The position numbers and the translations under genes were made by a program. 64,000 nucleotides of DNA from Alteromonas gilva (lineage in GTDB: Bacteria; Pseudomonadota; Gammaproteobacteria; Enterobacterales; Alteromonadaceae), in contig NZ_JAQQXP010000002.1 in the NCBI RefSeq assembly GCF_028595265.1, positions 496,001-560,000 on the forward strand, in the 5' to 3' direction. Shown in pieces: positions 45,576-54,952 of the stretch. The notes beneath the pieces were generated by a model that saw only the letters and a program-made list of their open reading frames with translations, was not told where the DNA came from and made no database searches. Numbering within the stretch: the stretch's first letter is position 1; each line of letters starts with the position of its first letter.

Positions 45576-46658
45576 ATGCGAAAAATAATTCACGTCGATA
45601 TGGATTGCTTTTATGCCGCCGTTGAGATGCGTGATAATCCTGCCTGGCGAAATATTCCCCTTGCGGTGGGCGGAAGCTCTGACCGGCGCGGTGTTATTGC
45701 TACCTGCAATTATGCGGCGCGTCGGTTTGGTGTGCGCTCGGCGATGGCCACGGCTTATGCACTAAAACTCTGCCCGGATTTAAAATTAGTGAAGGGCCGC
45801 ATGGCGTTGTATCAGCAAGAATCCGCTAAAATACGCGCTATCTTTGCTGATTACACCGATCTTATTGAACCGTTGTCGCTGGATGAAGCGTTTTTAGACG
45901 TTACCGAGTCGACCTTGTATCAGGGCAGCGCCACGCGAATAGCCGAGGAAATACGCTTTCGTATAGCCAATGAACTCAACCTGACGGCGTCGGCAGGTGT
46001 GGCGCCCTGTAAATTTGTTGCAAAAGTTGCCAGCGACGAAAATAAACCCAACGGTTTATGCGTTATCACCCCCGACAAACTGGACGCATTTGTGCGTCAA
46101 CTGCCACTTAAAAAAATTCCCGGTGTCGGCGCGGTAACCGTACAAAAATTGCAGCAGCTTGGTTTGCAAACCTGTGATGATGTCAGGCGCTATCCACAAA
46201 CCGAGCTGCAAAAGCGCTTTGGGAAATTTGGCCAGGTGCTCTGGGATCGGGCGCATGGTATTGATGATCGGCCGGTGCAAATCAACCGCATCAGAAAATC
46301 AGTTGGCGTAGAGCGTACCCTGAGTGCAGACATTTACAGTGTAGAAGACTGCGATGATGTCATCGAAATGCTCTACGTTAAGCTCAACGAACGTTTAATC
46401 GCGCATCAGCAAAAGCATAATGGCGGCCGACCACCGAATATTCGCACCTTAGGGGTTAAGCTTAAGTTCAGCGATTTTCAGCTGACTACCGTTGAGCATC
46501 GCTATCCCAGCGTTCACCGCAGTGCGTTTAAACCCTTGTTAGAGGAAGCCTATTTACGGGCAAACGGCCGTGGTGTGAGGCTGGTTGGGGTGCATGTGGG
46601 CCTGGCCGATAAGGAACAGCACCGTCAGTTGGATTTGCCATTGGTAATGCATAATTAA
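45576..46658 (+). CDS. dinB: DNA polymerase IV
   Basis: This 360-residue Y-family polymerase begins RKIIHVDMDCFYAAVEMRDNP, with metal ligands Asp8 and later the SLDEAFLDVT pair (near 102-111). The helix-hairpin-helix PLKKIPGVGAVTVQKLQQLG is near 175-194, and the little-finger domain follows from about 235. It copies past damaged bases with low fidelity. A LexA box lies upstream, so it is SOS-induced. Confidence 0.97.
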   Translation: MRKIIHVDMDCFYAAVEMRDNPAWRNIPLAVGGSSDRRGVIATCNYAARRFGVRSAMATAYALKLCPDLKLVKGRMALYQQESAKIRAIFADYTDLIEPLSLDEAFLDVTESTLYQGSATRIAEEIRFRIANELNLTASAGVAPCKFVAKVASDENKPNGLCVITPDKLDAFVRQLPLKKIPGVGAVTVQKLQQLGLQTCDDVRRYPQTELQKRFGKFGQVLWDRAHGIDDRPVQINRIRKSVGVERTLSADIYSVEDCDDVIEMLYVKLNERLIAHQQKHNGGRPPNIRTLGVKLKFSDFQLTTVEHRYPSVHRSAFKPLLEEAYLRANGRGVRLVGVHVGLADKEQHRQLDLPLVMHN

Positions 46659-46814
46659 CGCGCCAGCCACTGACACTTGCAGCCAGTGCCTGAGGCCATT
46701 CTTTGCTGTCTTCGACCGAGCCGCAAAACGATTAGACGACTGCACCGATCAGATAGCGTCCGACAAGAACTTAAGCTACGATAATCACCTAACAGTTGAA
46801 TAAGGATATATAAA

Positions 46815-47042
46815 ATGCTCACCCCGGGGGTTTACCAACATTATAAAGGCAATAACTACGAAGTGATCGGTGTCGCTACTCACTCCGAGGATGAAACCTC
46901 ACTGGTGGTATACCGGCCTCTCTATGGAGACAGGGCGTTGTGGGTCAGGCCTCTCAGTATGTTCACCGAAGAAGTCAAAGTGAACGGCCGCAGCGTCGCA
47001 CGCTTTCGTTATTTAGGTGATAAAACCCCACAAACCGTTTAG
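46815..47042 (+). CDS. DUF1653 domain protein
   Basis: This 75-residue protein matches the DUF1653 pattern: PGVYQHYKGNNYEVIGVATHSE, then LVVYRPLYGDRALWVRPLSMF. Function of the family is not known. AAGGATATA precedes the ATG. It stands alone between dinB and a metallo-hydrolase gene, on the same strand. Confidence 0.85.
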   Translation: MLTPGVYQHYKGNNYEVIGVATHSEDETSLVVYRPLYGDRALWVRPLSMFTEEVKVNGRSVARFRYLGDKTPQTV

Positions 47043-47143
47043 CCCGCTAGGTTAAGGCAGTAACGTCAGTGAACTATTTTGGCCTGTGTATGCTATAAAG
47101 TGCAATCATCGACGTAACGGTTAGTGCAAAAAAGGACAACCAT

Positions 47144-47998
47144 ATGAAATCAAAATTTTATAGCGTAATAGCGGCGAGTTTAATGCTTATCAGTGGCGTG
47201 AGTGCGGCGCAGGATCAATTTGCAGACGTAGAAATCAGCGTTACGTCATTATCAGGCAGTGCCTACATGTTACAGGGAGCCGGCGGCAATATAGGTGTTT
47301 CGGCCGGCGAAGACGGCGTGTTAATCATTGACGATCAATTTGCCCCACTGGCACCTAAAATCAGTGCGGCGCTGGGCGAATTAGCCACGGATGCGCCAAG
47401 CTATGTCATCAATACCCATTATCACGGCGATCACACTGGCAGCAATGGCTTTTTCCACGAGCACAAAGGGGCAACCATTTTCGCCCATGAAAATGTGCGT
47501 GTGCGGTTGGCCAGCGATGACAACGTAAGTCCCTCGGCATTGCCGGTTGTAACCTATGAGCAGGGCATCAAAATCCATTTTAATAATGAAACCCTGCATG
47601 TATTTCATTTGCCCAGCGGGCACACCGATGGTGACAGCGTAGTATGGTTTGAAAATGCCAATGTATTGCATAGCGGCGACCTGTTTTTTAACGAGCGCTT
47701 CCCATATATTGATTTGGGTGCAGGTGGCAGTGTTGAAGGCTATATCAAATCGGTAGAAACTCTGTTAACTAAAATAGATGCAGACACGCAGATCATTCCG
47801 GGTCATGGCCCGCTGGCAACGAAAGCAGACTACGAGAGCTTTTTAGCGATGATCAAAGCCACTAAGGCATTTGTCGATGCGCAAAAGGCCGCAGGCATGT
47901 CGGTTGATGATGTTGTTAAGCAAGGCTTGCCGGAGAAATGGGCGCAGTGGAGCTGGAACTTTATTACCGAAGAGCGGTGGATTAAAACCTTGTACTGA
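47144..47998 (+). CDS. Secreted MBL-fold metallo-hydrolase
   Basis: This 284-residue protein has a signal peptide (ending VSA-AQ) and the metallo-beta-lactamase motif HYHGDH at residues 92-97 (His92, His94, Asp96, His97). A second His lies in LPSGHTDGDSV (near 167) and another in IIPGHGPLA (near 225). These give a two-zinc site. Such periplasmic members include cyclase-like and lactamase-like hydrolases; the substrate is unknown. I see no strong reason to call it a beta-lactamase. Confidence 0.9.
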   Translation: MKSKFYSVIAASLMLISGVSAAQDQFADVEISVTSLSGSAYMLQGAGGNIGVSAGEDGVLIIDDQFAPLAPKISAALGELATDAPSYVINTHYHGDHTGSNGFFHEHKGATIFAHENVRVRLASDDNVSPSALPVVTYEQGIKIHFNNETLHVFHLPSGHTDGDSVVWFENANVLHSGDLFFNERFPYIDLGAGGSVEGYIKSVETLLTKIDADTQIIPGHGPLATKADYESFLAMIKATKAFVDAQKAAGMSVDDVVKQGLPEKWAQWSWNFITEERWIKTLY

Positions 47999-48005
47999 TA
48001 AGGCG

Positions 48006-48040
48006 TAAGCCAGCGAGACACAATGCACCTCGCTGGCTTA
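48006..48040. terminator. Hairpin between MBL hydrolase and ppnP
   Basis: TAAGCCAGCGAG and CTCGCTGGCTTA form a perfect 12-bp stem around an 11-base loop between the two convergent genes. T-run is short. Confidence 0.6.
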
Positions 48041-48060
48041 TAAACTGTATAGCCGATCGA

Positions 48061-48345
48061 TTAGCTATAAAAGCACAGGTAAGCAGTGGTAGACGTTACT
48101 TTTACATCGAACGACTGATTCGCCGCGACGTTAAATTCTGTGCCGGTTTTAAATGAGACATACTCAGCTGCACCAGGCAGCTTAACAATTAGCTCACCTT
48201 CAACTACCTTCATCACTTCATCTTTAGTGGTATCAAATACATACTCACCAGGTAACATTACACCAGAAGTGACGGGGCCATTGGCCGATTCAAAGGCAAT
48301 AGATTTTACTTTGTCGTCGAAGTAGCTATTTACACTTAATGACAT
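48061..48345 (-). CDS. ppnP: Pyrimidine/purine nucleoside phosphorylase
   Basis: This 94-residue small cupin is full-length for PpnP (YaiE, DUF1255): SVNSYFDDKVKSIAFE, VTSGVMLPGEYVFDT, EVMKVVEGELIVKLPG and the closing YLCFYS. It splits nucleosides with phosphate to base and ribose-1-phosphate. It is monocistronic and links to the same salvage theme as udk-nupC. Confidence 0.94.
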   Translation of the reverse strand: MSLSVNSYFDDKVKSIAFESANGPVTSGVMLPGEYVFDTTKDEVMKVVEGELIVKLPGAAEYVSFKTGTEFNVAANQSFDVKVTSTTAYLCFYS

Positions 48346-48483
48346 TTCTTTTCCTGTTAGCTAAAAATCAGCCGCTAGTATACATTAAACAGGCCAGGGA
48401 ATTGGTGCATTTTTCGCTCAATCAACAACACGGTTTAACGGTACTGGAAAACCTCAATCACGCCTGCAACCAGGCAGAGCAGT

Positions 48484-48510
48484 AGTCTGTGGCCACAAAG
48501 GCCACAGACT
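48484..48510 (-). terminator. Hairpin after amidohydrolase gene
   Basis: AGTCTGTGGCC and GGCCACAGACT form a perfect 11-bp stem around ACAAA, 11 bases beyond the stop of the minus-strand amidohydrolase gene. The T-rich side is towards the gene, so activity is uncertain. Confidence 0.55.
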
Positions 48511-48520
48511 GCTTTGTTGA

Positions 48521-50200
48521 TTATTTTGTTGTGGTGTTGGCGTCGAAGACTTTTTCACCGGCCAGCCAGGTCTGAATAACCTGGGTTTTCCAGATGTCCT
48601 GTGCAGGTACACTGAAGATATCCTGATCGACCAGAATGAAGTCGGCCCACTTGCCTGGCGTGAGGCCACCCAGGGAATCTTCCATATGCGCGGCATAGGC
48701 GGCATCCAGGGTAAAGCCTTTAAAGGCTTGCTCAATGCTCAGTGCTTGCTCAGGATACCAGCCTTTAACCGGTTGATTGTCGCGATCCTGGCGTGTCACG
48801 GCGGCGTGTAAACCGTAAAAAGGGTTTGCCAGTTCCACCGGAAAATCAGAGCCCAAAGGTAGAGCAATACCACTGTCAATTAACGTTTTCCAGGCATAAG
48901 CCCCTTCCATTCTGGCTTTGCCAATACGATCCTCGGCCATATTTTTATCGCTGGTAGCATGGGTAGGTTGCATCGATGGTAATACATCCAACTCGGCAAA
49001 ACGAGACAAATCATTGACGTCAATCACCTGCGCGTGTTCGACCCGGTTGCGCAAGGACTGGCCGCCCACAGTGCTGAAAGTACGTTCAAACTCGTCAAGC
49101 ACCATCCGGTTGGCGCGATCGCCAATAGCGTGAAAGTTCAGCTGAAAGCCGTTGCCCAGTACCTGTTGAAATAAGGCAGGGAAATCTTCCGGTTGAGTGA
49201 GCAATAAACCATGCTGATGCGGCGCATCGCTGTAAGGCTTAAGCAATGCTGCGCCGCGGCTGCCCAACGCGCCATCACCATAGGCTTTTACGCTGCGAAT
49301 ATATAAAAAGTCGTCATTACTGCGAATGATCCCGGTGTCGAGCATTTCAGGCAACGTGGGATCGGTGGCGCTTAGCATGGCGTAAATGCGTACTGGTAAT
49401 TGTTGTTCAGCAGCACGAGCCAGGTAAAAATCATAAACATGGTGACCGATGCCAGCATCGTGCATCGCAGTTATACCAACGGATAGTAAGTGCTCACCAG
49501 CAGCATTGAGTTGAGCCTGATAGAGTTTACTGCTTTGTTTTGGCATTATATCGCCAACCAGATCCATGGCGCGGTCAATCAACACCCCGGTAGGATTGCC
49601 GTCGGCGTCGCGAATGATTTGGCCACCGGTTGGGTCTGGTGTGTCGGCCGTTATGCCTGCCATATCAAGCGCTTTGCTATTCACCCAGGCAGCATGGCCG
49701 TCGACCCGGGTCAGCCACACGGGTTTGTTGCTGATAACCTCATCAAGCACCGCAGCGCTGGGGAAGGAGCGATCGCTCCATAACTCCTGGTTCCAGCCGC
49801 GCCCTTTAATCCACTCCTGATCGGCGTGACCCATGGCATACTGCGCAACCCACTGCGCAGCCTCCTGCATAGTGGATGAGGCGCGTAAGTCAACTTCAAG
49901 CAGGTTGCCGCCGAGCCCCAGCAGATGGCCATGGGCGTCGATAAGGCCGGGGAGTAATACCTTGTTATGGCCATCAATCCGGTCGACATTGCCGGGTACC
50001 GTGTCAGGATCCAAACTCACTACTTTGCCGTTATCGATGAGCAAGGAATGGAAGGTTAACAACTGGCCCTGATTATCGAGGGTATAACCTTTTACGTTGG
50101 TGAATAGCGTTGCCGCATTGGTAACACTGTGTACCGACAGCGTGAGTAAAAGCGCTGAGAATAAAGACGTTATTTTTTTGTAGGTATTATTCAGAGTCAT
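48521..50200 (-). CDS. Amidohydrolase (YtcJ-like, family 3), exported
   Basis: About 559 residues from ATG 50200; a TTG at 50212 would add four residues. The signal peptide ends TNA. Family features: LPGLIDAHGHLLGLGGNLLEVDL with the HxH metal motif, GRGWNQELW, LTRVDGHAAWVNSKAL, LNFHAIGDRANRMVLDEF, RVEHAQVIDV and LPLGSDFPVE. YtcJ-like enzymes act on N-substituted amides; the substrate here is not known. The start overlaps the end of the threonine dehydratase gene by 14 bases, so they form an operon. Confidence 0.92.
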   Translation of the reverse strand: MTLNNTYKKITSLFSALLLTLSVHSVTNAATLFTNVKGYTLDNQGQLLTFHSLLIDNGKVVSLDPDTVPGNVDRIDGHNKVLLPGLIDAHGHLLGLGGNLLEVDLRASSTMQEAAQWVAQYAMGHADQEWIKGRGWNQELWSDRSFPSAAVLDEVISNKPVWLTRVDGHAAWVNSKALDMAGITADTPDPTGGQIIRDADGNPTGVLIDRAMDLVGDIMPKQSSKLYQAQLNAAGEHLLSVGITAMHDAGIGHHVYDFYLARAAEQQLPVRIYAMLSATDPTLPEMLDTGIIRSNDDFLYIRSVKAYGDGALGSRGAALLKPYSDAPHQHGLLLTQPEDFPALFQQVLGNGFQLNFHAIGDRANRMVLDEFERTFSTVGGQSLRNRVEHAQVIDVNDLSRFAELDVLPSMQPTHATSDKNMAEDRIGKARMEGAYAWKTLIDSGIALPLGSDFPVELANPFYGLHAAVTRQDRDNQPVKGWYPEQALSIEQAFKGFTLDAAYAAHMEDSLGGLTPGKWADFILVDQDIFSVPAQDIWKTQVIQTWLAGEKVFDANTTTK

Positions 50201-51209
50201 AATATTCGCCAATTATTGGTGGTTGTAATAAATAATCTGTTGCCCAGACTTTTGCCATGCTGGCCTGGCTGATATTGCCGCCGGAGAGCATGACCATGGC
50301 CGTTTGACCGGCAGGGGTATTCGCCGCCCAGGCTGCCACAGCCGCCATGGTCATGGCGCTGGTGGGCTCAACATGCACTTTCAGCAAATGTTGCAGCCAC
50401 TGGGTCCAGTAGGCAATTTGCTGTTCATTCACTTCGTAAAAGTCATCCAACTGCTGGAGCAGAGGAAAGGTGATATCCCCTACAGCGGGCGTTGCCGCAC
50501 CGTCTGCCAGCGTACTCACCGGCCCATCCAGGGATTCAATGACGCCCGATTGCAATGAGCGGGCGGCATCATTGGCGACCAAAGGCTCGGCCCCTATAAC
50601 CTTTGCCTCGGGCGCCAACTCGCGGGTCGCTAATAGTGTACCGCTGAGCAAGCCGCCGCCGCCACAAGGGGCAAATACGGCGTCTACCTGGTTACTATCC
50701 TGCAGAGCTTCAAGGGCTGCGGTGCCCTGGCCGGCAACAATAAGAGGGTGATTAAACGGCGGTATCCACACTACACCGTCCTGTGCTGCGGCAAATTTTA
50801 CCGCTTCATCCGCTTCCGGGCGAGTGGCAAACAGCCGCAATTCGGCGCCATAATCTTTGGTCGCCGCAGCCTTTACGGCAGAAATCGACTCGGTAGAAAA
50901 TACCGTCACCGGAATATTGGCTTGCGCGGCGGCAAATGCCACGGCCTGGGCATGGTTACCTGAACTGTTGGCAACAATATGGCGAGGAATATTACCCGTT
51001 TCCAGCAGGCTGGTAATAAAGTTGGTTGCGCCACGCAGTTTAAAAGCACCGGTTGTTTGAAAGCACTCTGCTTTAAATAAAATACGTTGTCCCAGCCATT
51101 GATTAAGCCGCGCTGACTGTAAAAGTGGTGTGCGCGTTACTTTACCCTTGAGTCGCTGTGAGGCCTGGTATACGTCGTCAAAATTGACCGGCAATGAGGG
51201 GCTATCCAT
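50187..51209 (-). CDS. PLP-dependent threonine/serine dehydratase
   Basis: This 340-residue protein is a fold-type II PLP enzyme. The cofactor Lys is in TTGAFKLRGA (Lys57), the phosphate/carboxylate loop is SSGNHAQAVA, and the tetraglycine loop is APCGGGGLLSGTLL. There is no ACT regulatory domain, so it is the short catabolic or racemase-like type rather than biosynthetic IlvA. It converts threonine or serine to the 2-oxoacid and ammonia, or acts on a related amino acid. It precedes and overlaps an exported amidohydrolase gene, which could supply amino acids. Confidence 0.9.
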   Translation of the reverse strand: MDSPSLPVNFDDVYQASQRLKGKVTRTPLLQSARLNQWLGQRILFKAECFQTTGAFKLRGATNFITSLLETGNIPRHIVANSSGNHAQAVAFAAAQANIPVTVFSTESISAVKAAATKDYGAELRLFATRPEADEAVKFAAAQDGVVWIPPFNHPLIVAGQGTAALEALQDSNQVDAVFAPCGGGGLLSGTLLATRELAPEAKVIGAEPLVANDAARSLQSGVIESLDGPVSTLADGAATPAVGDITFPLLQQLDDFYEVNEQQIAYWTQWLQHLLKVHVEPTSAMTMAAVAAWAANTPAGQTAMVMLSGGNISQASMAKVWATDYLLQPPIIGEYYDSE

Positions 51210-51391
51210 GCAGGATCCTTTTTAGTAAAAAACTGGGCTGGCAATTAATAGCTTACCACTTTGCACCGGGGTGAAAATGGCAAATGCGGCGGATAGTGGA
51301 AATAAACCTTTTAAATTGCCATAGCTACTCAGTGGTATATATTTTTTTTAGTGCTAAGGTAAATCAAGAATCTGACAATAAGGAAAATACA

Positions 51392-51763
51392 ATGGGATTA
51401 TTAGATGCATTAATGGGCAATGCCAGTGAAGTGGATGTTGCTGATGTTCAGGAAGAACTGTCGCCTATTTTAGCTGATGATGAAAAGGTGGTAAGTGCTT
51501 ACAAACTTATACGGGATTTAATTGTCTTTACCAGCAATCGCTTTATGTTTATCGACAAGCAAGGCATGACCGGTCGTAAAGTTGAATATCACTCCATTCC
51601 CTACAAAGCGATAACCCAGTTTAAAGTAGAAACGGCGGGTCATTTTGACCTCGATGCCGAGCTGAAGATTTTTGTTTCGGGCCAGTCGACGCCGTTAGAG
51701 TTTGAGCTTAAAAGTGACACCGCAACCGCTGTACAAAAATCACTGGCCAATGCGATGTTTTAA
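51392..51763 (+). CDS. Bacterial PH-domain protein
   Basis: About 123 residues from ATG 51392, with AAGGAAA before it; a reading from 51284 adds a non-family leader. Sequence such as DEKVVSAYKLIRDLIVFTSNRFMFIDKQGMTGRKVEYHSIPYKAITQFKVETAG is typical of the bacterial Pleckstrin-like (bPH_1 / YvbH type) fold. The C-terminus forms the capping helix. These proteins often form rings; their job is not well known. It stands alone. Confidence 0.85.
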   Translation: MGLLDALMGNASEVDVADVQEELSPILADDEKVVSAYKLIRDLIVFTSNRFMFIDKQGMTGRKVEYHSIPYKAITQFKVETAGHFDLDAELKIFVSGQSTPLEFELKSDTATAVQKSLANAMF

Positions 51764-51772
51764 GCGGTTAAG

Positions 51773-51803
51773 CAGTCGTTTAGCATTACCGGCTAAACGA
51801 CTG
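51773..51803 (+). terminator. Terminator after PH-domain gene
   Basis: CAGTCGTTTAGC and GCTAAACGACTG form a perfect 12-bp stem around ATTACCG, followed by TTT. It starts 10 bases after the stop. Confidence 0.75.
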
Positions 51804-52311
51804 TTTGACGATTGCCATAGTGTATAACGTCTAATCGGCGGCATTATCCTGCGGCCGAGGTTCTGTTTAACCGTGGTAAAGGTAAGTCAATCTTTGGCGG
51901 TCAAGCCAATAGTAACCACTCCCCCGATTTGCCCCGAGCTTAGAGTGGGTGTAACGCCTGCCCCACCTGTAATATTAAGGTGATAGAAGGTTATGCCTCA
52001 ACGACGTGCTATGTAAGAGATTTTCATTGTCGCGAACGTCTCCCTGAATTGCACCATCAAAATGCCGTTAGCGCACTATGCTGATTGGGCCTGTAGCGCA
52101 AAAATTCTGCCGACACTAAAAACCAAAATCTGTCGATGCCGGCCATGTGAGTGATTGTTTTTAGATGTCTTTTTAAGACAGGAAACTTGAGTTCCCCCAG
52201 TGAGCGTGTCTGTGAATATACCTGATTATCTGAGTCCATATTCTCGGCAGTTCAGAGCCCGTCCTACAATACATTTCTGGTAAACATTTATGGTTAGTGG
52301 CAGGGGGTGGC
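51804..52311. other. About 500 bp without a supported gene
   Basis: Only short, unlikely frames are present. No tRNA, repeat or insertion element recognised. Some local pairings (for example GTGGG/CCCAC around 51957-51985) are weak. A small RNA cannot be excluded. Confidence 0.4.
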
Positions 52312-52533
52312 ATGGAATGTTCGCGTGAAGATATGAAGCTCATTATTATGGATTTGCTCGATGCTGGTCAGTTTATTACCGACGAGTCGACGGTAACGTC
52401 ATGTGAGTGCCGGGTATGCGGCGAAAAGGCTGTACGGGTTGGGATGGATATTGTGCACCTTGAAGATTGTCCGGTAGGCAGAGCCTGTGATGCATTAGGT
52501 TATGTTTTTAATGGTTTTGCCAAAGAGGCCTGA
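52312..52533 (+). CDS. Small Cys-rich protein, possible zinc ribbon
   Basis: About 73 residues from ATG 52312, preceded by GGGGG; a GTG at 52297 is an alternative. It has an N-terminal acidic helix (REDMKLIIMDLLDAGQFITDE) and then a core CECRVCGEKAVRVG with a CxxC-type spacing, ending in DCPVGRACDALG. The cysteines look metal-binding, perhaps zinc. I do not recognise the family. It converges with the S9 peptidase gene, with a hairpin between. Confidence 0.6.
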   Translation: MECSREDMKLIIMDLLDAGQFITDESTVTSCECRVCGEKAVRVGMDIVHLEDCPVGRACDALGYVFNGFAKEA

Positions 52534-52561
52534 GAACGTTTCGGGCAACGTGGCATGTGGC

Positions 52562-52594
52562 TAAGCGGCAAGCTGAGTATCGGCCTGCCGCTTA
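52562..52594. terminator. Hairpin between Cys-rich and S9 peptidase genes
   Basis: TAAGCGGCA and TGCCGCTTA pair over a 15-base loop between the two convergent genes. The T content is modest. Confidence 0.6.
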
Positions 52595-52607
52595 ACAATT
52601 TTGCTGG

Positions 52608-54809
52608 CTATTGAGCAAAATGCTTGTCAAAGAAGTTGGTAATGGTGTGATACAAATGAATACCGGTTTGTTTACCACGAATACTGTGCTTTTTACCCGG
52701 ATAATCCATCACCTCGAAGGGCTTGGCGTTGTCCTGTAAGTGTTTATACAGTTTGGTGCTGTGGGTAAACAGAACGTTGTCATCGGCCATGCCATGATAA
52801 ATCAGCAAGGGGCCTTTCAGGCCATCAGAGTAAGGGAATACCGATGACGAGTCGTAGGCCTCGCTGTCGGTGTTCGGATTGCCCATATACCGTTCTGTGT
52901 AATGGGTGTCGTATAAGCGCCATGTTGTCACAGGCGCGCCCGCTACCCCTGCTTTAAAGTAATCGCCGGCTTTGAACATGCTCATGATTGTCATGTAGCC
53001 ACCATAGCTATGGCCATACACACCAATGCGCTCCGGATCCACGTAGTCTAAGGTACGCAGGAACTTCACCCCGGCAACCTGATCGTCGACTTCGACACTG
53101 CCCATGGCTTTATAAATCGGTTCCTCAAAGGCTTTGCCGCGATAGTTTGAACCGCGGTTGTCGATGCTGAACACCACATAGCCTTTACTCACCCAGTGCT
53201 GCATTAGCAAACCGCGGTTGCCGCCCCAGCCATTGTTAACCACCTGTGCGTGGGGACCACCGTACAAATAGACAATCACCGGATGCTTGCCGGTTATTTT
53301 GGCTGGCTTATACAAACGATAATACAGGTCGATGCCGGCGTCGTTTTTAAGCGTGCCGAATTCAGGCTCTACCCAGTCGTCTTTATAAGCGGTGAGCGGG
53401 TGATTTTCATCTAACGCGTTTTCTTCTAACCAGGTGAGTTGCTCACCAGTGGCCTTATGCAAACTTACCTGTGTTGGCCGGTTAACAGTGGATGAACTGT
53501 CTACATAGATAGAGGCATCCTGACTAAAACTAATACCGTGCATGCCGGCGCGTTCGGTGAGACGTTTGGGCGCGCTGCCACCTAAGTCGGTGACGTACAG
53601 GTGGCGCTCAAGCGGCGTGTCTTTACGGCCCGTAAAGTAGACTTTTGCATTAGCGTTATCCACCGCTTCAAGTTCGTCTACTACCCACTCCCCCTGCGTT
53701 AGCTGACGTACCAACTTACCGGCATTGGTATATAAATACAGATGTTTAAAGCCATCACGTTCGGATGCCCAGATAAAATGTTCGCCGTCTTGCAGGAAGG
53801 TAAAGTCGTCATGCAGATTTACCCAGGTGTCTGATTGTTCGGTAAGCAGTGTTTGCTGGCTTTGCGTGCTGATGTCGTAGCTGCGTAATGCTAATACCTG
53901 TTGATCACGGCTCTGCCACTGGTAGGTGAAATGCTCGCTGTCGGGCATCCATTTACCGCGGGCAATGTAAATATCCTGCTCTTCACCGAGGTCTATCCAT
54001 TGTCGCTCACCGTTACTGATTTGCTGTACTGCCAGTTTGATCGTTGCATTGGGGGTACCGGCCTTGGGGTACTTTTGCTCGATCATTTTGATGTCGTCGG
54101 CGTAAATTTCGGAGCGCGTGATTACTTCCACCGGCGTCTCATCAACTTCGGTAAAGGCGATATAAGACTCATCCGGCGACCACCAGTAACCCGTCATCCG
54201 GCCCATTTCTTCCTGCGCCACAAATTCGGCCATACCGTACTTAATATTGCCACCGCCCGCGGTGGTAATCGCGGTCTCCCTGCCTGACACAATATGCTTG
54301 ATATACAGGTTCTGATCGCGAATGTAGGAGATGTAGTTGCCCTTAGGGGAGAGCTTTATGTCGGTTTCAAAAGCATCAGTATCCAACAACTGCCGTGCAC
54401 CTTTGGTGCCGAGCTGGTGGTAAAATACGTCGCCGCCCATGGGGAATAATAATGCTTTGCCGTCAGCCGACCACTGATAGCTGACTATGCCGGTGCCAGA
54501 CAATCGCATGCGCTCGCGGCGGGCTTTTTCTTCGTCGGAGAGCTCAGTTTCGCCACTGGCCAGATCGTCCGAATCAAACAGCAAGCGTGACTGTCCGGAG
54601 GCGATATTGTACTCCCATAGATCTAATTGTTCATAGTCAGATTGCTTACCCTGCAGATAGGTAACCCGTTTACCATCGGGCGCTACTTGTAAGTTGCGCG
54701 GCGAACTTCCAGCCAAAGAAGGTGACTCATATATTCTTTCAATGGTCAAAGTGTCGGCTGACACCGTATTAGTGAGCATAAGGGCTCCAAGTACTAAAGC
54801 TTTTTTCAT
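52608..54809 (-). CDS. S9 family dipeptidyl peptidase 4-like
   Basis: About 733 residues from ATG 54809, giving a signal peptide MKKALVLGALMLTNTVSADT; a reading from 54920 adds a long unlikely leader. Residues about 30-480 form the DPP-IV beta-propeller (YMAEFVAQEEMGRMTGYWWSPD with the double-Glu substrate clasp). The C-terminal alpha/beta hydrolase has the nucleophile in GVYGHSYGGYMTIM, Asp in HGMADDNVLF and His in GKKHSIRGK. It removes dipeptides after proline from peptides in the periplasm. It lies divergent from an NAD(P)-binding oxidoreductase gene. Confidence 0.95.
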   Translation of the reverse strand: MKKALVLGALMLTNTVSADTLTIERIYESPSLAGSSPRNLQVAPDGKRVTYLQGKQSDYEQLDLWEYNIASGQSRLLFDSDDLASGETELSDEEKARRERMRLSGTGIVSYQWSADGKALLFPMGGDVFYHQLGTKGARQLLDTDAFETDIKLSPKGNYISYIRDQNLYIKHIVSGRETAITTAGGGNIKYGMAEFVAQEEMGRMTGYWWSPDESYIAFTEVDETPVEVITRSEIYADDIKMIEQKYPKAGTPNATIKLAVQQISNGERQWIDLGEEQDIYIARGKWMPDSEHFTYQWQSRDQQVLALRSYDISTQSQQTLLTEQSDTWVNLHDDFTFLQDGEHFIWASERDGFKHLYLYTNAGKLVRQLTQGEWVVDELEAVDNANAKVYFTGRKDTPLERHLYVTDLGGSAPKRLTERAGMHGISFSQDASIYVDSSSTVNRPTQVSLHKATGEQLTWLEENALDENHPLTAYKDDWVEPEFGTLKNDAGIDLYYRLYKPAKITGKHPVIVYLYGGPHAQVVNNGWGGNRGLLMQHWVSKGYVVFSIDNRGSNYRGKAFEEPIYKAMGSVEVDDQVAGVKFLRTLDYVDPERIGVYGHSYGGYMTIMSMFKAGDYFKAGVAGAPVTTWRLYDTHYTERYMGNPNTDSEAYDSSSVFPYSDGLKGPLLIYHGMADDNVLFTHSTKLYKHLQDNAKPFEVMDYPGKKHSIRGKQTGIHLYHTITNFFDKHFAQ

Positions 54810-54952
54810 GAATACGCTACTATTTGTCGTTATTGGGGCTTGCTTAACGTTGGTGGTTGTAAACACCGCCAACCCTGTACAAGTTGTCATTATCGAGTGT
54901 GTCGGTAGTGAATAACGCAAACACTCTTTTTAAAGCGAAAGGATGACACAAT

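Noticed and set aside
52057..52239. 60-residue minus-strand frame
   Set aside because: No ribosome site or similarity; length is within chance for a non-coding gap.
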